DNA of 26,611 nucleotides from a virus, in the IMG/VR virus record IMGVR_UViG_3300031576_000254, positions 1-26,611 of that record; one strand, 5' to 3'. Below the pieces are notes generated by a model. That model did no database searches. It was not told the origin of the DNA and saw nothing but the letters and a program-made list of their open reading frames with translations. Below are positions 1-7,044 of the stretch, in pieces (position 1 is the first letter of the stretch; each line of letters starts with the position of its first letter). The position numbers and the translations under genes were made by a program.

Positions 1-78
1 CGGCGGCGCATCCGCATCGCCTCGAGTCAGATCGTCCAGCGTTCGCAAAACGCGAAACTTCAGTTCTGCCCATGTCAC
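1..78 (-). CDS. Partial gene, possible head-tail connector (N-terminus only)
   Basis: An open frame runs leftward from a GTG at 76-78 to the window edge, 26 codons without a stop. The peptide begins MTWAELKFRVLRTLDD, an amphipathic helix like the N-termini of many small phage head-tail connector proteins; this likeness is from memory. The start follows GGTGA with 5 nt spacing, and that GGTGA is the right arm of a palindrome. Position just after the major capsid gene is where a connector is usually found. Only the first 26 residues are visible, so the function is a guess. Confidence 0.45.
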   Translation of the reverse strand, partial: MTWAELKFRVLRTLDDLTRGDADAPP

Positions 79-98
79 TTTTTCACCGCGGTGAAAAA
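79..98. promoter_or_regulatory. Perfect 20-bp palindrome, copy 1 of a three-member family
   Basis: TTTTTCACCGCGGTGAAAAA is identical to its own reverse complement. It differs from the copies at 3617 and 21279 by a paired A/T for G/C change in each arm (CACCGCGGTG versus CGCCGCGGCG), so symmetry is preserved. It lies between the capsid gene terminator and the next gene start. A dimeric-protein binding site is the simplest reading; an RNA hairpin is the alternative. Confidence 0.6.
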
Positions 99-127
99 CT
101 GTGGGGAGGTAAACTCACTCCCCACAG
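94..127 (-). terminator. Rho-independent terminator after the major capsid gene
   Basis: On the minus strand, 16 nt after the capsid stop codon, CTGTGGGGAG and CTCCCCACAG form a perfect 10-bp stem around a 9-nt loop (118-127 pairing with 99-108). TTTTT follows at once (98-94). This is a textbook intrinsic terminator. Its T-run is one arm of the palindrome at 79-98. It should end or attenuate the leftward late transcript and raise capsid mRNA relative to the genes further left. Confidence 0.85.
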
Positions 128-142
128 TATAGTGTCACCAGG

Positions 143-1549
143 TTACTGGATACTCACCGCGCCCCGGTTGCCGAACGCAGCCGCGCAGTAGGTAATCTCC
201 TGAAGGTCGCCCTGCCACTTGTTCATGGCGCCGAACTCGTCCCAGGAGAAGCGCTCCACCGACTGCATGTCGTCAAACGCTGGTGGGTTGTGCAGCATCA
301 CTTTGCGCCGGATGGCGAACAGGCTAGCGCCACGCATGGCAATCTTAAACACTGGATGCACGTGCTGTGCCTTGGTGATAAAGGCATACAGCGTCCCGGC
401 CGAGCCGCCCTGTGGCGTTGCGATAAACGCCTCCTTGTAGTCGTCCATCACGGGCGAGCGGAAGGTCAATCGCTCGTTCGTCTCGTCAACGGTCTGGATT
501 TCCAGCACCATCGTCTTGCCGTCGAGGAAATTCACGCCGTTGGTGATACCATAGGCAGCGGTACGGGCAATGTGCAGCGAGACGAAATCGCCTGCCGCGT
601 ATTGCGCGGTTCCCAGGTCGGTGCATTGAACGTAGTGGGTGATGCCGGCACTTGACTGACCGACGTACCACGTCGCGTCAATCGCGGTCGTGTCCGGGTC
701 AGGCGCACCATCGCCCGCGGTGATAGGGGCTGTCACGCCTACTTGCTTTGTGATGTTGCCCGCATTCCACAGGCAGGCATCCCAGCTCTCGGCGTACACG
801 GCATCGCGGTAGCGAATACGTCCGCCGTTCATAATGCGATCGTCCTGCAGGTCGCGCAGGTTTTGCATCCACTCGCCCTCCATCTGATCCCACAACCCGT
901 GAATCACTGCCGGGGTGGTCAGCACCAACATATCGGCCGAGCCAGGAACCGGCTCCCCATAGGTGCCATAGCGCTGGATGGCGAACTTAGCGCGAACCGA
1001 TAGGCGCAGGGCAACGTCGCGCATCACGCCGATATCGAAGGTGAAATCCTCCGAGGTGCCCAGCCCCGCAAAGGACGTGGCGCCTCCGGCATAGTTCACG
1101 ACGTTGGTATTCTGGATCAGGGAGTCTCGAGCCAGAAGCTCATGCACCGACAGGATGGAGCCATTCAAGTGCTGGCGCAGGATACCGTTCACAAATCCAC
1201 TTCGGCCGCCCGTAGCCCACATATTGATGAGCTCGTCGTAGGAGTGGAATTGCACCTTGTGTCCGTAGCGCTTATCTGCCACGATCCGGCGCTCGCGGGA
1301 GTCCAGGTACGCAGCGTTGATGAAGTTCTGGCGCAGGCCAATCGAGTTGTGGTTGACATGCCCCGGCAGAGCCTCGCGGCCCGTGGTCAGCGTGGGAGCC
1401 TTGGATCCAATCGGGTCCCACATCACTAGGGGAGAAAAGACAGCCGCCTGGCGGAAGTTAACCGCGATGGCGCTGTCGAACTCGTCCCAGACTTGCTTGT
1501 CCCACACCTCGATCGGGTTTTCGGAATAATACTTGTCAAAGTCGGACAT
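143..1549 (-). CDS. Major capsid protein, N4-gp56-like (HK97 fold)
   Basis: This 468-residue protein forms the head shell. The identification rests on its position directly after a scaffold-like gene and on its sequence pattern. Around residues 85-145 it has the N4-gp56 (Phage_capsid_3) style stretch, with DKRYGHKVQFHSYDELI followed by a helix ending in LLARDSLIQN. The middle part includes YAESWDACLWNAGN, and the C-terminal region is rich in beta strands. There are no membrane segments. It starts at ATG; AAGGAG lies 12 nt upstream, which is a long spacing. A strong terminator follows the stop, consistent with very high expression. The family assignment is from memory, and the length suggests an inserted domain around residues 270-370. 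Confidence 0.78.
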   Translation of the reverse strand: MSDFDKYYSENPIEVWDKQVWDEFDSAIAVNFRQAAVFSPLVMWDPIGSKAPTLTTGREALPGHVNHNSIGLRQNFINAAYLDSRERRIVADKRYGHKVQFHSYDELINMWATGGRSGFVNGILRQHLNGSILSVHELLARDSLIQNTNVVNYAGGATSFAGLGTSEDFTFDIGVMRDVALRLSVRAKFAIQRYGTYGEPVPGSADMLVLTTPAVIHGLWDQMEGEWMQNLRDLQDDRIMNGGRIRYRDAVYAESWDACLWNAGNITKQVGVTAPITAGDGAPDPDTTAIDATWYVGQSSAGITHYVQCTDLGTAQYAAGDFVSLHIARTAAYGITNGVNFLDGKTMVLEIQTVDETNERLTFRSPVMDDYKEAFIATPQGGSAGTLYAFITKAQHVHPVFKIAMRGASLFAIRRKVMLHNPPAFDDMQSVERFSWDEFGAMNKWQGDLQEITYCAAAFGNRGAVSIQ

Positions 1550-1570
1550 GAGCTTTTAGGTCTCCTTGGC

Positions 1571-2263
1571 TTACGATGTAGTAGGCCCGGCGCCAATGGT
1601 GTGAGGCGGTCGTGGTCCAGACTTTCCCTTTGCCTCGTCCATCTTCGCCCAGGCTTCCTGCATCTTAGCCTCATACAAATCGAATTTGCCGTCCGACATT
1701 GCCTTCAATGCCTCGTTTGTCAGCGCTTCGGCTTCTTGTTCTGGAGTCTTGCCTCCCCCCGCTGGTGGCGGTGGAGGGGTTGCTCCCCCCGCCTGTGGTG
1801 CCACAGGCGGTGGCTCCTTAGAACCGAAGGCGTCGGCCAGGACTTTGATGTGTTGCTCGAGTGCTTCCCCTTCCAGAGTGGAGCTCATCACCAGCGGAAT
1901 GATTTCCGGGCGGAGCGCGGCAGGATACTTCATCAGTAAATCCTGTCGGGTCGCCTTGCCGGTGAGTGCTGTGATCTGGGTCTGTAGGTCGGGCAGCTTG
2001 CCTGCTGTCTCTTTGAGAGCGACAAGTGATGTGCCTAGTTCCCTCAGCGCTTTGTCCCGTTCGCCTACCTGGGTCGTGAGGTCTGTTTGCTGTAGGCCCC
2101 ACGCCTTTTGCGCGGCGACGGCTTTCTCGCGCACAGTTTTGGCCCATCCCTTTAGTCCGTCGTACTTCGCTTTCAGAGCCTTCGCATCGACCTGGCCATC
2201 GTCTCCCAAGGGGATGTCGGTATCCGGCATCTCCGGGATTGGGTCATCGATTTTGTCAGGCAT
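1571..2263 (-). CDS. Capsid scaffolding-type protein
   Basis: The 230-residue product is acidic at the N-terminus (IDDPIPEMPDTDIPLGDDG), followed by a long helical, coiled-coil-prone segment (about residues 28-115). A proline/glycine/alanine linker (about 150-170) and a charged helical C-terminus (EALTNEALKAMSDGKFDLYE) complete it. This composition, and the position immediately upstream of the major capsid gene, are typical of phage scaffolds that assemble inside the procapsid and then leave. No protease motif is visible, so it is not obviously a protease-scaffold fusion. AGAGGAGG precedes the ATG. The gap to the capsid gene is 21 nt, so both should be co-expressed. Confidence 0.65.
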   Translation of the reverse strand: MPDKIDDPIPEMPDTDIPLGDDGQVDAKALKAKYDGLKGWAKTVREKAVAAQKAWGLQQTDLTTQVGERDKALRELGTSLVALKETAGKLPDLQTQITALTGKATRQDLLMKYPAALRPEIIPLVMSSTLEGEALEQHIKVLADAFGSKEPPPVAPQAGGATPPPPPAGGGKTPEQEAEALTNEALKAMSDGKFDLYEAKMQEAWAKMDEAKGKSGPRPPHTIGAGPTTS

Positions 2264-2296
2264 TTAGCCCTCCTCTATTTGACGAATATCCCCCTA

Positions 2297-2719
2297 CTAT
2301 GCAAGACGGAAAATGCGTGCTAGAACGGTGCCCGCACCGGCGGTCAAGCTTGCCGAGAGCGTGACCGTCACGCGCCGCTCGGCAGTCAGGTATTCACCAT
2401 CGGCCTTCGGCTGGGCCGCGGTCAAGCTGCGCGACACGTCGCCGAGCGAGGTCTCGGTGATATCCGCCGTTGCGATGTAGGCATCAGCCGTCGTGCCATC
2501 GCCCACATCGATCGACGGCGTGCCCCCGGCAAAGGCGGTTGTGACGATAAAGATCACCTCATCCAGAAAGATGGGTTCCTCTACGGAGGCCGGGATTGCG
2601 AGCTGCAGTGCGGCACCCGCGGCGCTGAAGATGAAGTTCAGCCGCAGTACATCCTCAACGAGTACCTTGCCAGCAGCCGGGTCGCGGGTCGCATTATTTT
2701 GAATGGATGGTTGCGCCAT
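2297..2719 (-). CDS. Small beta-rich structural protein (possible head decoration)
   Basis: This 140-residue protein begins MAQPSIQNNATRDP. It is rich in alternating hydrophobic strands, with VTTAFAGGTPSIDVGDG in the middle and RRVTVTLSASLTAGAGTVLARIF at the C-terminus split by turns. No catalytic motif, cysteine or membrane segment is seen. It is the last of three short beta-rich genes (3579 to 2297) lying just before scaffold and capsid. That location and fold style suggest a head decoration or head-fibre protein, but this is inference. AGGAGGAG precedes the ATG at a good spacing. Confidence 0.5.
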   Translation of the reverse strand: MAQPSIQNNATRDPAAGKVLVEDVLRLNFIFSAAGAALQLAIPASVEEPIFLDEVIFIVTTAFAGGTPSIDVGDGTTADAYIATADITETSLGDVSRSLTAAQPKADGEYLTAERRVTVTLSASLTAGAGTVLARIFRLA

Positions 2720-2731
2720 GTGCTACTCCTC

Positions 2732-3103
2732 CTACCGATTCTTGAGGTGCGAGAAGACGCAGGTAATCTCTGCCACGCCCGCGCTCGCGTTGTTGTTCAA
2801 CCCGGTGTAGGTGGCAGTCAGAACCTTTCGCTGCCCACCGTCCAGCCGACCCAAGTTGAATTGCTGCACGATGATCTGATCGGCAATCGACAGATCCACC
2901 GCGGCCGCAAAATAGTCTGGGTCCGAACTTATACCAAGCTCCAGCAAGTCTGATCCTGTATCGTTGAAGGCTGTCTGCACATCTACCAGGAAGTACATGA
3001 CGATACAATCAGCCGGGAGTGTGAACAGGTTTTTGGCTACGCCCTCGGCGGTGTAGCGGAGCTTGGCAGATTTGGAGTGAACAATATTGGAAATGTCAGC
3101 CAT
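2732..3103 (-). CDS. Small beta-rich structural protein
   Basis: The product has 123 residues and begins MADISNIVHSKSAKLRY. Strands with polar turns predominate, for example DLLELGISSDPDYFAAAVDL and a C-terminal AEITCVFSHL. The general pattern (an early statement of a physical value, a central ELGI.sDPD, a late strand) resembles its two neighbours, suggesting a set of related virion surface proteins. AGGAG lies 8 nt before the ATG. Function is not known; virion decoration is inferred from position only. Confidence 0.5.
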   Translation of the reverse strand: MADISNIVHSKSAKLRYTAEGVAKNLFTLPADCIVMYFLVDVQTAFNDTGSDLLELGISSDPDYFAAAVDLSIADQIIVQQFNLGRLDGGQRKVLTATYTGLNNNASAGVAEITCVFSHLKNR

Positions 3104-3111
3104 GTCAGCTC

Positions 3112-3579
3112 CTAGGTAAATGCTACCATGTCCACAACGCTGTACCAGGTACGCACACTCAGCGTATTGGCTGCGTTTCCGCCGGTCAGATCAGCAACCG
3201 TTGAGCGCAGAACCACGGTCTGGTTAGCAACGGGTGTGGAAATCGCGGGCGTACCCCCGAGATTGTAGAGACGGGCCTGGTCTGTGGCCTGATCGACAAA
3301 GCCTGCCTCGGTGATGGCCGCGATATCGGCGCCGTCAGCGCCATAGCCGACAGCCAAGGCTGCTGTGCCTACTGTATACCCGGTTGTGGTCACATCGAAG
3401 AAGAACTCGAGAGCGTGCACAACGTGCGCCTTGTTTGCGCCGGGAGCGGCAATGAGTACAATGTCTGTGCCCAGGAGTGCTCTCATCTGAGCATCCGTGA
3501 CCTGGACATCGGCGTATTGGAGAAGGTCCTGCTCCACACTTGCACTCAACACTTTTGGTCCATGCAATCGGACAGCCAT
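3112..3579 (-). CDS. Small beta-rich structural protein
   Basis: This 155-residue protein begins MAVRLHGPKVLSASVEQDLL. A small N-terminal helical part precedes a beta-rich body, including EFFFDVTTTGYTVGTAALAVGYG and a C-terminal VRTWYSVVDMVAF. It is the first gene of the three-gene head-proximal set. A strong ribosome binding site (AGGAGGT) lies 6 nt before the ATG. A perfect palindrome sits 38-55 nt upstream of the start, so expression of the head genes may be controlled here. A decoration or head-fibre role is inferred. Confidence 0.5.
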   Translation of the reverse strand: MAVRLHGPKVLSASVEQDLLQYADVQVTDAQMRALLGTDIVLIAAPGANKAHVVHALEFFFDVTTTGYTVGTAALAVGYGADGADIAAITEAGFVDQATDQARLYNLGGTPAISTPVANQTVVLRSTVADLTGGNAANTLSVRTWYSVVDMVAFT

Positions 3580-3616
3580 GCGCTACCTCCTGCGGAAAAC
3601 AAAAAGCGCGAACCAG

Positions 3617-3634
3617 TTTTCGCCGCGGCGAAAA
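3617..3634. promoter_or_regulatory. Perfect 18-bp palindrome, copy 2
   Basis: TTTTCGCCGCGGCGAAAA is a perfect palindrome in the 138-bp gap between the 68-residue gene and the head gene set. With flanks it shares 23 identical bases (3616-3638) with copy 3 at 21278-21300. The orientation of the asymmetric flank (AACCG on the right) is also the same. No convincing promoter is visible between it and the start codon at 3579. The remainder of the gap, 3635-3717, shows nothing I can name. Confidence 0.6.
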
Positions 3635-3717
3635 ACCGATCCACGCTTTCGAGTCAACGTCGTCTTGGATCTACAGGCTGTTTAGGCCCGAGACAGGCTG
3701 CGTTTCCACAGCCCTAT

Positions 3718-3924
3718 TCAGTTATTCGGAATATTGATTGCTTCGGCTAAGCGCCGAGGCTTCTGCAGAACCTCGGTCGACCCACTGCCCAGGTGTGCCA
3801 ACAGTCTGATTTGGCTCTTGCCTTGTTCGTCCTTGACGATGGTGATGGCAACTAGGTGAGTGCCGTTCCCAAAAGTCAGGACACGCTTCGCAAGCTTCAG
3901 AGCACTCTCGGGCAGGTCTACCAT
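3718..3924 (-). CDS. 68-residue protein of unknown function with its own promoter
   Basis: The 68-residue product begins MVDLPESALKLAKRVLTFGNG and has a central strand pair (THLVAITIVKDEQGKSQIRLL). I do not recognise it. It has no Shine-Dalgarno sequence. A promoter with TTGACA, a 17-bp spacer and TACATT ends only 5 nt before the ATG, so the message is predicted to begin at or beside the start codon. A separately promoted small gene inside a late operon behaves like a moron; regulation of head gene expression is one possible job, but nothing in the sequence proves it. Confidence 0.5.
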   Translation of the reverse strand: MVDLPESALKLAKRVLTFGNGTHLVAITIVKDEQGKSQIRLLAHLGSGSTEVLQKPRRLAEAINIPNN

Positions 3925-3929
3925 AAGTC

Positions 3930-3958
3930 AATGTACACTAATCCTATGTGCTTGTCAA
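3930..3958 (-). promoter_or_regulatory. Sigma70-type promoter for the 68-residue gene
   Basis: Minus strand: TTGACA (3958-3953), 17-bp spacer, TACATT (3935-3930), then GACTT and the ATG at 3924. A second TTGACA lies at 3975-3970, 17 bp further upstream, forming a direct repeat. The predicted transcription start falls at or next to the ATG, giving a leaderless message. Confidence 0.65.
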
Positions 3959-3977
3959 GTAGTATGATATGTCAATG

Positions 3978-4274
3978 CTAGACTGCCTTCTTAGGCAGAT
4001 CTCTCAGATGGGCGCCAATAGTATTCTGGCTCGTCACCATCTCCCTGCTCAGTCCGGTAACGCCAGTAGTGAGATCGGCTGACGATGAGCCAAGAGCACT
4101 GGCGAATAGAACAAAGGTGGGCTGCGTACCGCCGTTCGGGAAGATAGCCAATCGCAGCCAACCGGCCGCGAGGTCCTCCACATACTGACTTCGACCCTGA
4201 GCAATCCACAGATCGCGTACCGTACTATAACCCGCGTCACCAGGAGCGAGTGGAGAGACAGGAACAGCAGCCAT
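3978..4274 (-). CDS. 98-residue fibre-associated protein of unknown function
   Basis: The product begins MAAVPVSPLAPGDAGYSTV. The ATG at 4274 is chosen because it overlaps the stop of the preceding gene by one base (TGATG). A longer frame upstream is out-of-frame with that gene and rich in arginine and glycine. The protein contains DLAAGWLRLAIFPNGGTQPTF, suggesting a compact beta domain, and has no cysteines or membrane segment. Its coupling to a beta-rich gene in the fibre region suggests a virion accessory, by position only. Confidence 0.5.
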   Translation of the reverse strand: MAAVPVSPLAPGDAGYSTVRDLWIAQGRSQYVEDLAAGWLRLAIFPNGGTQPTFVLFASALGSSSADLTTGVTGLSREMVTSQNTIGAHLRDLPKKAV

Positions 4275-4561
4275 CAGAATTTCGACTTCACAACCTGGAA
4301 TGAGTCCTCGCCCGCGGCCACCAGCGCTCCTTTTCCCTCGAAGCGGTAGTACCAAAAGCCGGAGGCTGTGATGTCCACATCGAAGTGATACTTGCCCGTC
4401 GCGTCCTTGACCAGCTCGGCATTGGTCAGATAGATATAGACTGTCTTGGTACCATCAGGCTTCCGCAATCGGGCTGTAATGGTAGTAGGATCGGAATCAA
4501 CGCTGAGTAGGGTTTGGAATACGACAGTGCACCTGATCCGATCTCCGATATCATAAGCCAT
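4274..4561 (-). CDS. 95-residue Ig-like beta-sandwich virion protein
   Basis: The product begins MAYDIGDRIRCTVVFQ. It follows an Ig-like pattern: a strand, DPTTITARLRKPDGTKTVY, then GKYHFDVDITASGFWYYRF, then a closing strand EDSFQVVKS. Small proteins with this arrangement (a PDG turn, GxYxxxxD and a GxWxYRF strand) are common in phage tail and fibre regions, from memory. It overlaps the preceding gene by 11 bases and hands over to the next by TGATG, so the three are one translational unit. A structural role is likely; the exact place in the virion is unknown. Confidence 0.6.
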   Translation of the reverse strand: MAYDIGDRIRCTVVFQTLLSVDSDPTTITARLRKPDGTKTVYIYLTNAELVKDATGKYHFDVDITASGFWYYRFEGKGALVAAGEDSFQVVKSKF

Positions 4562-4775
4562 GTCTCAGTATCCAGTACAGTGCCATAGCCAGCAGAGGTG
4601 TATTGGATAGGATGCTCTTGCCACCTATCTCCGTATCTGACAATATGGCCCGTCCACTGATCAGAGCATCGGCTACGGCAGCGGTTCCCGGTTTAGCCGT
4701 TGTCGCGCTGTCTACTAAGTAGGGACCGAATAGCTGCCCGAACGACGCGACGGTGCGGCCTCTGACTGCGGCCAT
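4551..4775 (-). CDS. 74-residue protein, paralogue of the 77-residue neighbour
   Basis: The product begins MAAVRGRTVASFGQLFGPYL. Its first 22 residues match those of the next gene upstream (RGRTVAS.G.LFGPYLVDS), so the two arose by duplication. The C-terminal part (LLAMALYWILRHGL) is hydrophobic and could form a short membrane or buried helix. The ribosome binding site is weak. Function is unknown. It may be a small virion anchoring peptide, since it lies between fibre genes. Confidence 0.5.
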   Translation of the reverse strand: MAAVRGRTVASFGQLFGPYLVDSATTAKPGTAAVADALISGRAILSDTEIGGKSILSNTPLLAMALYWILRHGL

Positions 4776-4781
4776 GACCAG

Positions 4782-5015
4782 CTACTTGCCCCATTTCTCG
4801 ATGACGCTACGTATGAACTCTCCCATCAACAAGAGAGGCGGCAGGAGTACATTCCACTTGGCAGGCCGATCGAACCAGCCTGACCCCGTAGGAACCCCCC
4901 AGGTGCGAACGCGAGTAGGATGGCCCTCGCCGCTCGGCTGCGATCCTGAGTCCACCAGGTAGGGTCCGAATAGCTCCCCCATCGATGCGACTGTCCTGCC
5001 ACGTGAGTAGGCCAT
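4782..5015 (-). CDS. 77-residue protein, paralogue of the 74-residue neighbour
   Basis: The product begins MAYSRGRTVASMGELFGPYL and then diverges from its neighbour. The C-terminus reads RPAKWNVLLPPLLLMGEF, a hydrophobic segment. The hexamer RPAKWN echoes the RPARWN and RPSRWN that end the two LamG proteins further upstream. AAAGGG is a weak ribosome binding site 9 nt before the ATG. Function is unknown. The shared N-terminal block suggests a common docking surface in the two paralogues. Confidence 0.5.
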   Translation of the reverse strand: MAYSRGRTVASMGELFGPYLVDSGSQPSGEGHPTRVRTWGVPTGSGWFDRPAKWNVLLPPLLLMGEFIRSVIEKWGK

Positions 5016-5021
5016 AGCAGA

Positions 5022-5153
5022 TTATCCCTTTAGTAGACTGAAGACAATCCAGAGAGCCACACTCATAGCCACAGCTGCACCCACAAGATATGGGCGTATC
5101 CGGCTGTCTATCTTGATCGCCTCAACCTTCTCCTCTAGGTACCCATCCCACAC
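5022..5153 (-). CDS. 43-residue single-span membrane protein (short, easily missed)
   Basis: A GTG at 5153-5151 overlaps the fibre gene's TAG by one base (TAGTG). GGAG lies 7 nt upstream. The product begins MWDGYLEEKVEAIKIDSRIR, a charged amphipathic helix, then has one hydrophobic span (about residues 22-41, LVGAAVAMSVALWIVFSLL) and ends LKG. Topology and size suit a small inner-membrane or virion-associated peptide. A holin or antiholin helper is possible, but the main holin candidate is elsewhere (15779-16048). The tight coupling to the fibre gene supports that it is translated. Confidence 0.6.
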   Translation of the reverse strand: MWDGYLEEKVEAIKIDSRIRPYLVGAAVAMSVALWIVFSLLKG

Positions 5154-6994
5154 TATACTGCTCCGGTGAGTTCGTCGATGGGGGCGTTGGCTGCGTCGGT
5201 AGTGATCGTCTGCGAAGCATGAATGGTAGTGCCGTTGCTCCTATAGATCTCGAGCGTGCCAGCATTGTCTCGAACGCGGTGAACTGCCTTCATCACGGCC
5301 GCGCCAAGACTCTTGACACCAGCAGATGCCTCCCAGTTCGATGAGGCACGAGTCATTAGACCATCCGCAATCTCGTTCACAGCGTCAGCGGCCAGCTCAG
5401 AGGCTCCGATGGCATCGGGAGCAATAGCAGCTGCGTCGATCGCACCTGCGCCGAAACTGGTAGAGACGATGCCGCCCGCCGCTGGATTGGCGGTAAGTGT
5501 CTCCGTGACGTTGAAAGCCGCATTGTCGATAGCCCCGGCCGCGAAAGCGCCCGAGGTGATCACAGCCGCGGCTAGGGCTCCCACGAAGGCGTCCACACGG
5601 CCCGACTGCAGAGCGTTGACCGCCGTCCCTATCCACAGGGCCACGTCGGCCCGTGCTGCGGGCAGAATCTCGTATGTTTGCGTGGCAACTGCCTGGGTAG
5701 TGGCCGGTGAGAAGGTGATTGTGTCCGTTGCAGCGTTGAAGCCGGTGATGAGTCGCACCTGGTTCGCGATCGTGCCCGAAGTGAAGAGGATACTGCATCC
5801 CTTCCAGTAATCAGCGTCGGCTTCGGTTCGAGCGGCGTCGACCATCGTGGTTGTCGAGCCGCTGTCCGACGTACCAGAGGCAAGTGAGCGGATTTCGGTC
5901 ACTGCATCCGCCGCCAGTGCGTTTGCATCTATAGCACCCGCGCCGAACTTAGCCGCAGTAAGAGCCGCGGCCGCGATCGCATCGGCATCGATGGCACCCG
6001 TACCAATCGCCGCCGCATCGATAGCGCCGGCACCAAACTTGGCCGCGGTGATAGCCGCGGCAGCAATCGCATCCGCATCAATAGCGCCTGTCCCGATCGC
6101 AGCCGCGTCGATAGCGCCGGCTGCGAATGTTGCCGCGTCAATCGCGCCGTTGGCTATCGCTGCGGCCGTGATCACATCGGCGGCCAACGCTTGCATATTG
6201 GCGTCCACTCGCCCGGCAATCAGGTTGTTGGGCGAGGTGCCATTCCACAGTCGAAGGTCGGCAGCTGCAGCCGACAGGATCTCGTAGGTATTGGTACCCG
6301 CCGCCTGGGTAGTAGCAGGCGAGAAGGTCAGGGTATCTGTGGTAGCGTTGAAGGCAGTAATGAGTCGTGCCTGGTTGATGATCGTGCCGCTGGTGAACAG
6401 AATGACACAGCCCTTCCAGTAATCCGCATCGGCTTCCGTCCTCTCTGTGTCGACGACAGTAGTGGTGGATCCACTATCTGCCGTTCCAGTGGCCAGGGAC
6501 CGAATCTCGGTTACGGCACTGGCAGCCAGAGCATTGGAATCAATCGCGCCGGCGGCGAACTTGGCGGCGGTCAATGCCGCCGCACCGATTTCGGCCGCGT
6601 CCAGCGTGCCAACGATGTTGTCGAAGTCGACCCCGGCATTGCCTCCGGCCGTCACATCAAGTCCAGTCCCAGACGTCACCGGGAAGAGCAGATCGACCAG
6701 CTGGCGAGTGACGGTATACATCACATTGACTGCCGTCTTCGCGTTCGTCGTCGTAGTCTTTGTGATGACGGCAACAATATCGGCATTCATCTCGGTCGCT
6801 GTCAAAGAGAGGGTATACATTCCCGATGAGGTAGCGACCTCTACGGCCTCGTTGGTTCCATCGGTAAACGTGCCGCCGTCCTTGCTCACCTCCGAGTCCA
6901 ACGTAGCAGCAGCGCTTACCAAGTCGCCATCATTGTCGTAGATGGGAAAGGTAACAGTAAAAGCCGCATTCTTCTTAGCGGGCCAGTCAGCGAT
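5153..6994 (-). CDS. Repetitive tail fibre protein with an apparent ATC start
   Basis: The 613-residue reading begins at ATC (6994-6992), where GGAGG lies 8 nt upstream. The N-terminal residues (IADWPAKKNAAFT, then FPIYDNDGDLVSAAATLD) fit the conserved start of phage fibre-like proteins. A TTG at 6922 would remove 24 of these residues and lacks a ribosome binding site. The body has GAIDAxAIGxGAID-type repeats (beta-helix-like) and two copies of an about 95-residue domain. Each copy runs from VTEIRSLA.GT.DSGSTTT through EADADYWKGC.ILFTSGTI to TFSPATTQ and GRVDA. The C-terminus is a small beta domain. This looks like a host-recognition fibre. It is coupled to the 43-residue gene by TAGTG. Confidence 0.75.
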   Translation of the reverse strand: MADWPAKKNAAFTVTFPIYDNDGDLVSAAATLDSEVSKDGGTFTDGTNEAVEVATSSGMYTLSLTATEMNADIVAVITKTTTTNAKTAVNVMYTVTRQLVDLLFPVTSGTGLDVTAGGNAGVDFDNIVGTLDAAEIGAAALTAAKFAAGAIDSNALAASAVTEIRSLATGTADSGSTTTVVDTERTEADADYWKGCVILFTSGTIINQARLITAFNATTDTLTFSPATTQAAGTNTYEILSAAAADLRLWNGTSPNNLIAGRVDANMQALAADVITAAAIANGAIDAATFAAGAIDAAAIGTGAIDADAIAAAAITAAKFGAGAIDAAAIGTGAIDADAIAAAALTAAKFGAGAIDANALAADAVTEIRSLASGTSDSGSTTTMVDAARTEADADYWKGCSILFTSGTIANQVRLITGFNAATDTITFSPATTQAVATQTYEILPAARADVALWIGTAVNALQSGRVDAFVGALAAAVITSGAFAAGAIDNAAFNVTETLTANPAAGGIVSTSFGAGAIDAAAIAPDAIGASELAADAVNEIADGLMTRASSNWEASAGVKSLGAAVMKAVHRVRDNAGTLEIYRSNGTTIHASQTITTDAANAPIDELTGAV

Positions 6995-7022
6995 GGCTTT
7001 ACCCTCCGAGTCCTATCGACCC

Positions 7023-7044
7023 TATGTGTCACATCTGACACATA
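7023..7044. repeat. Inverted repeat before the fibre gene
   Basis: TATGTGTCA, CATC, TGACACATA: a perfect 9-bp inverted repeat with a 4-nt spacer, 16 nt upstream of the fibre ribosome binding site. There is no following T-run, so it is not a terminator. It could be an operator or an RNA hairpin that affects fibre translation. Confidence 0.5.

Noticed and set aside
3617-3634. Palindromes as rho-independent terminators
   Set aside because: In both directions the A/T arms lie so that U comes before and A after the GC stem; no U-run follows (copy 1 only contributes its arm to a separate terminator).
3978-4355. Longer start for the 98-residue gene
   Set aside because: The extra 27 residues are Arg/Gly-rich and overlap the preceding gene; ATG 4274 is in a TGATG coupling.
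5847-6829. Long plus-strand frames opposite the fibre gene
   Set aside because: They mirror the alanine-rich repeats on the coding strand and have no ribosome binding site or recognisable domain.
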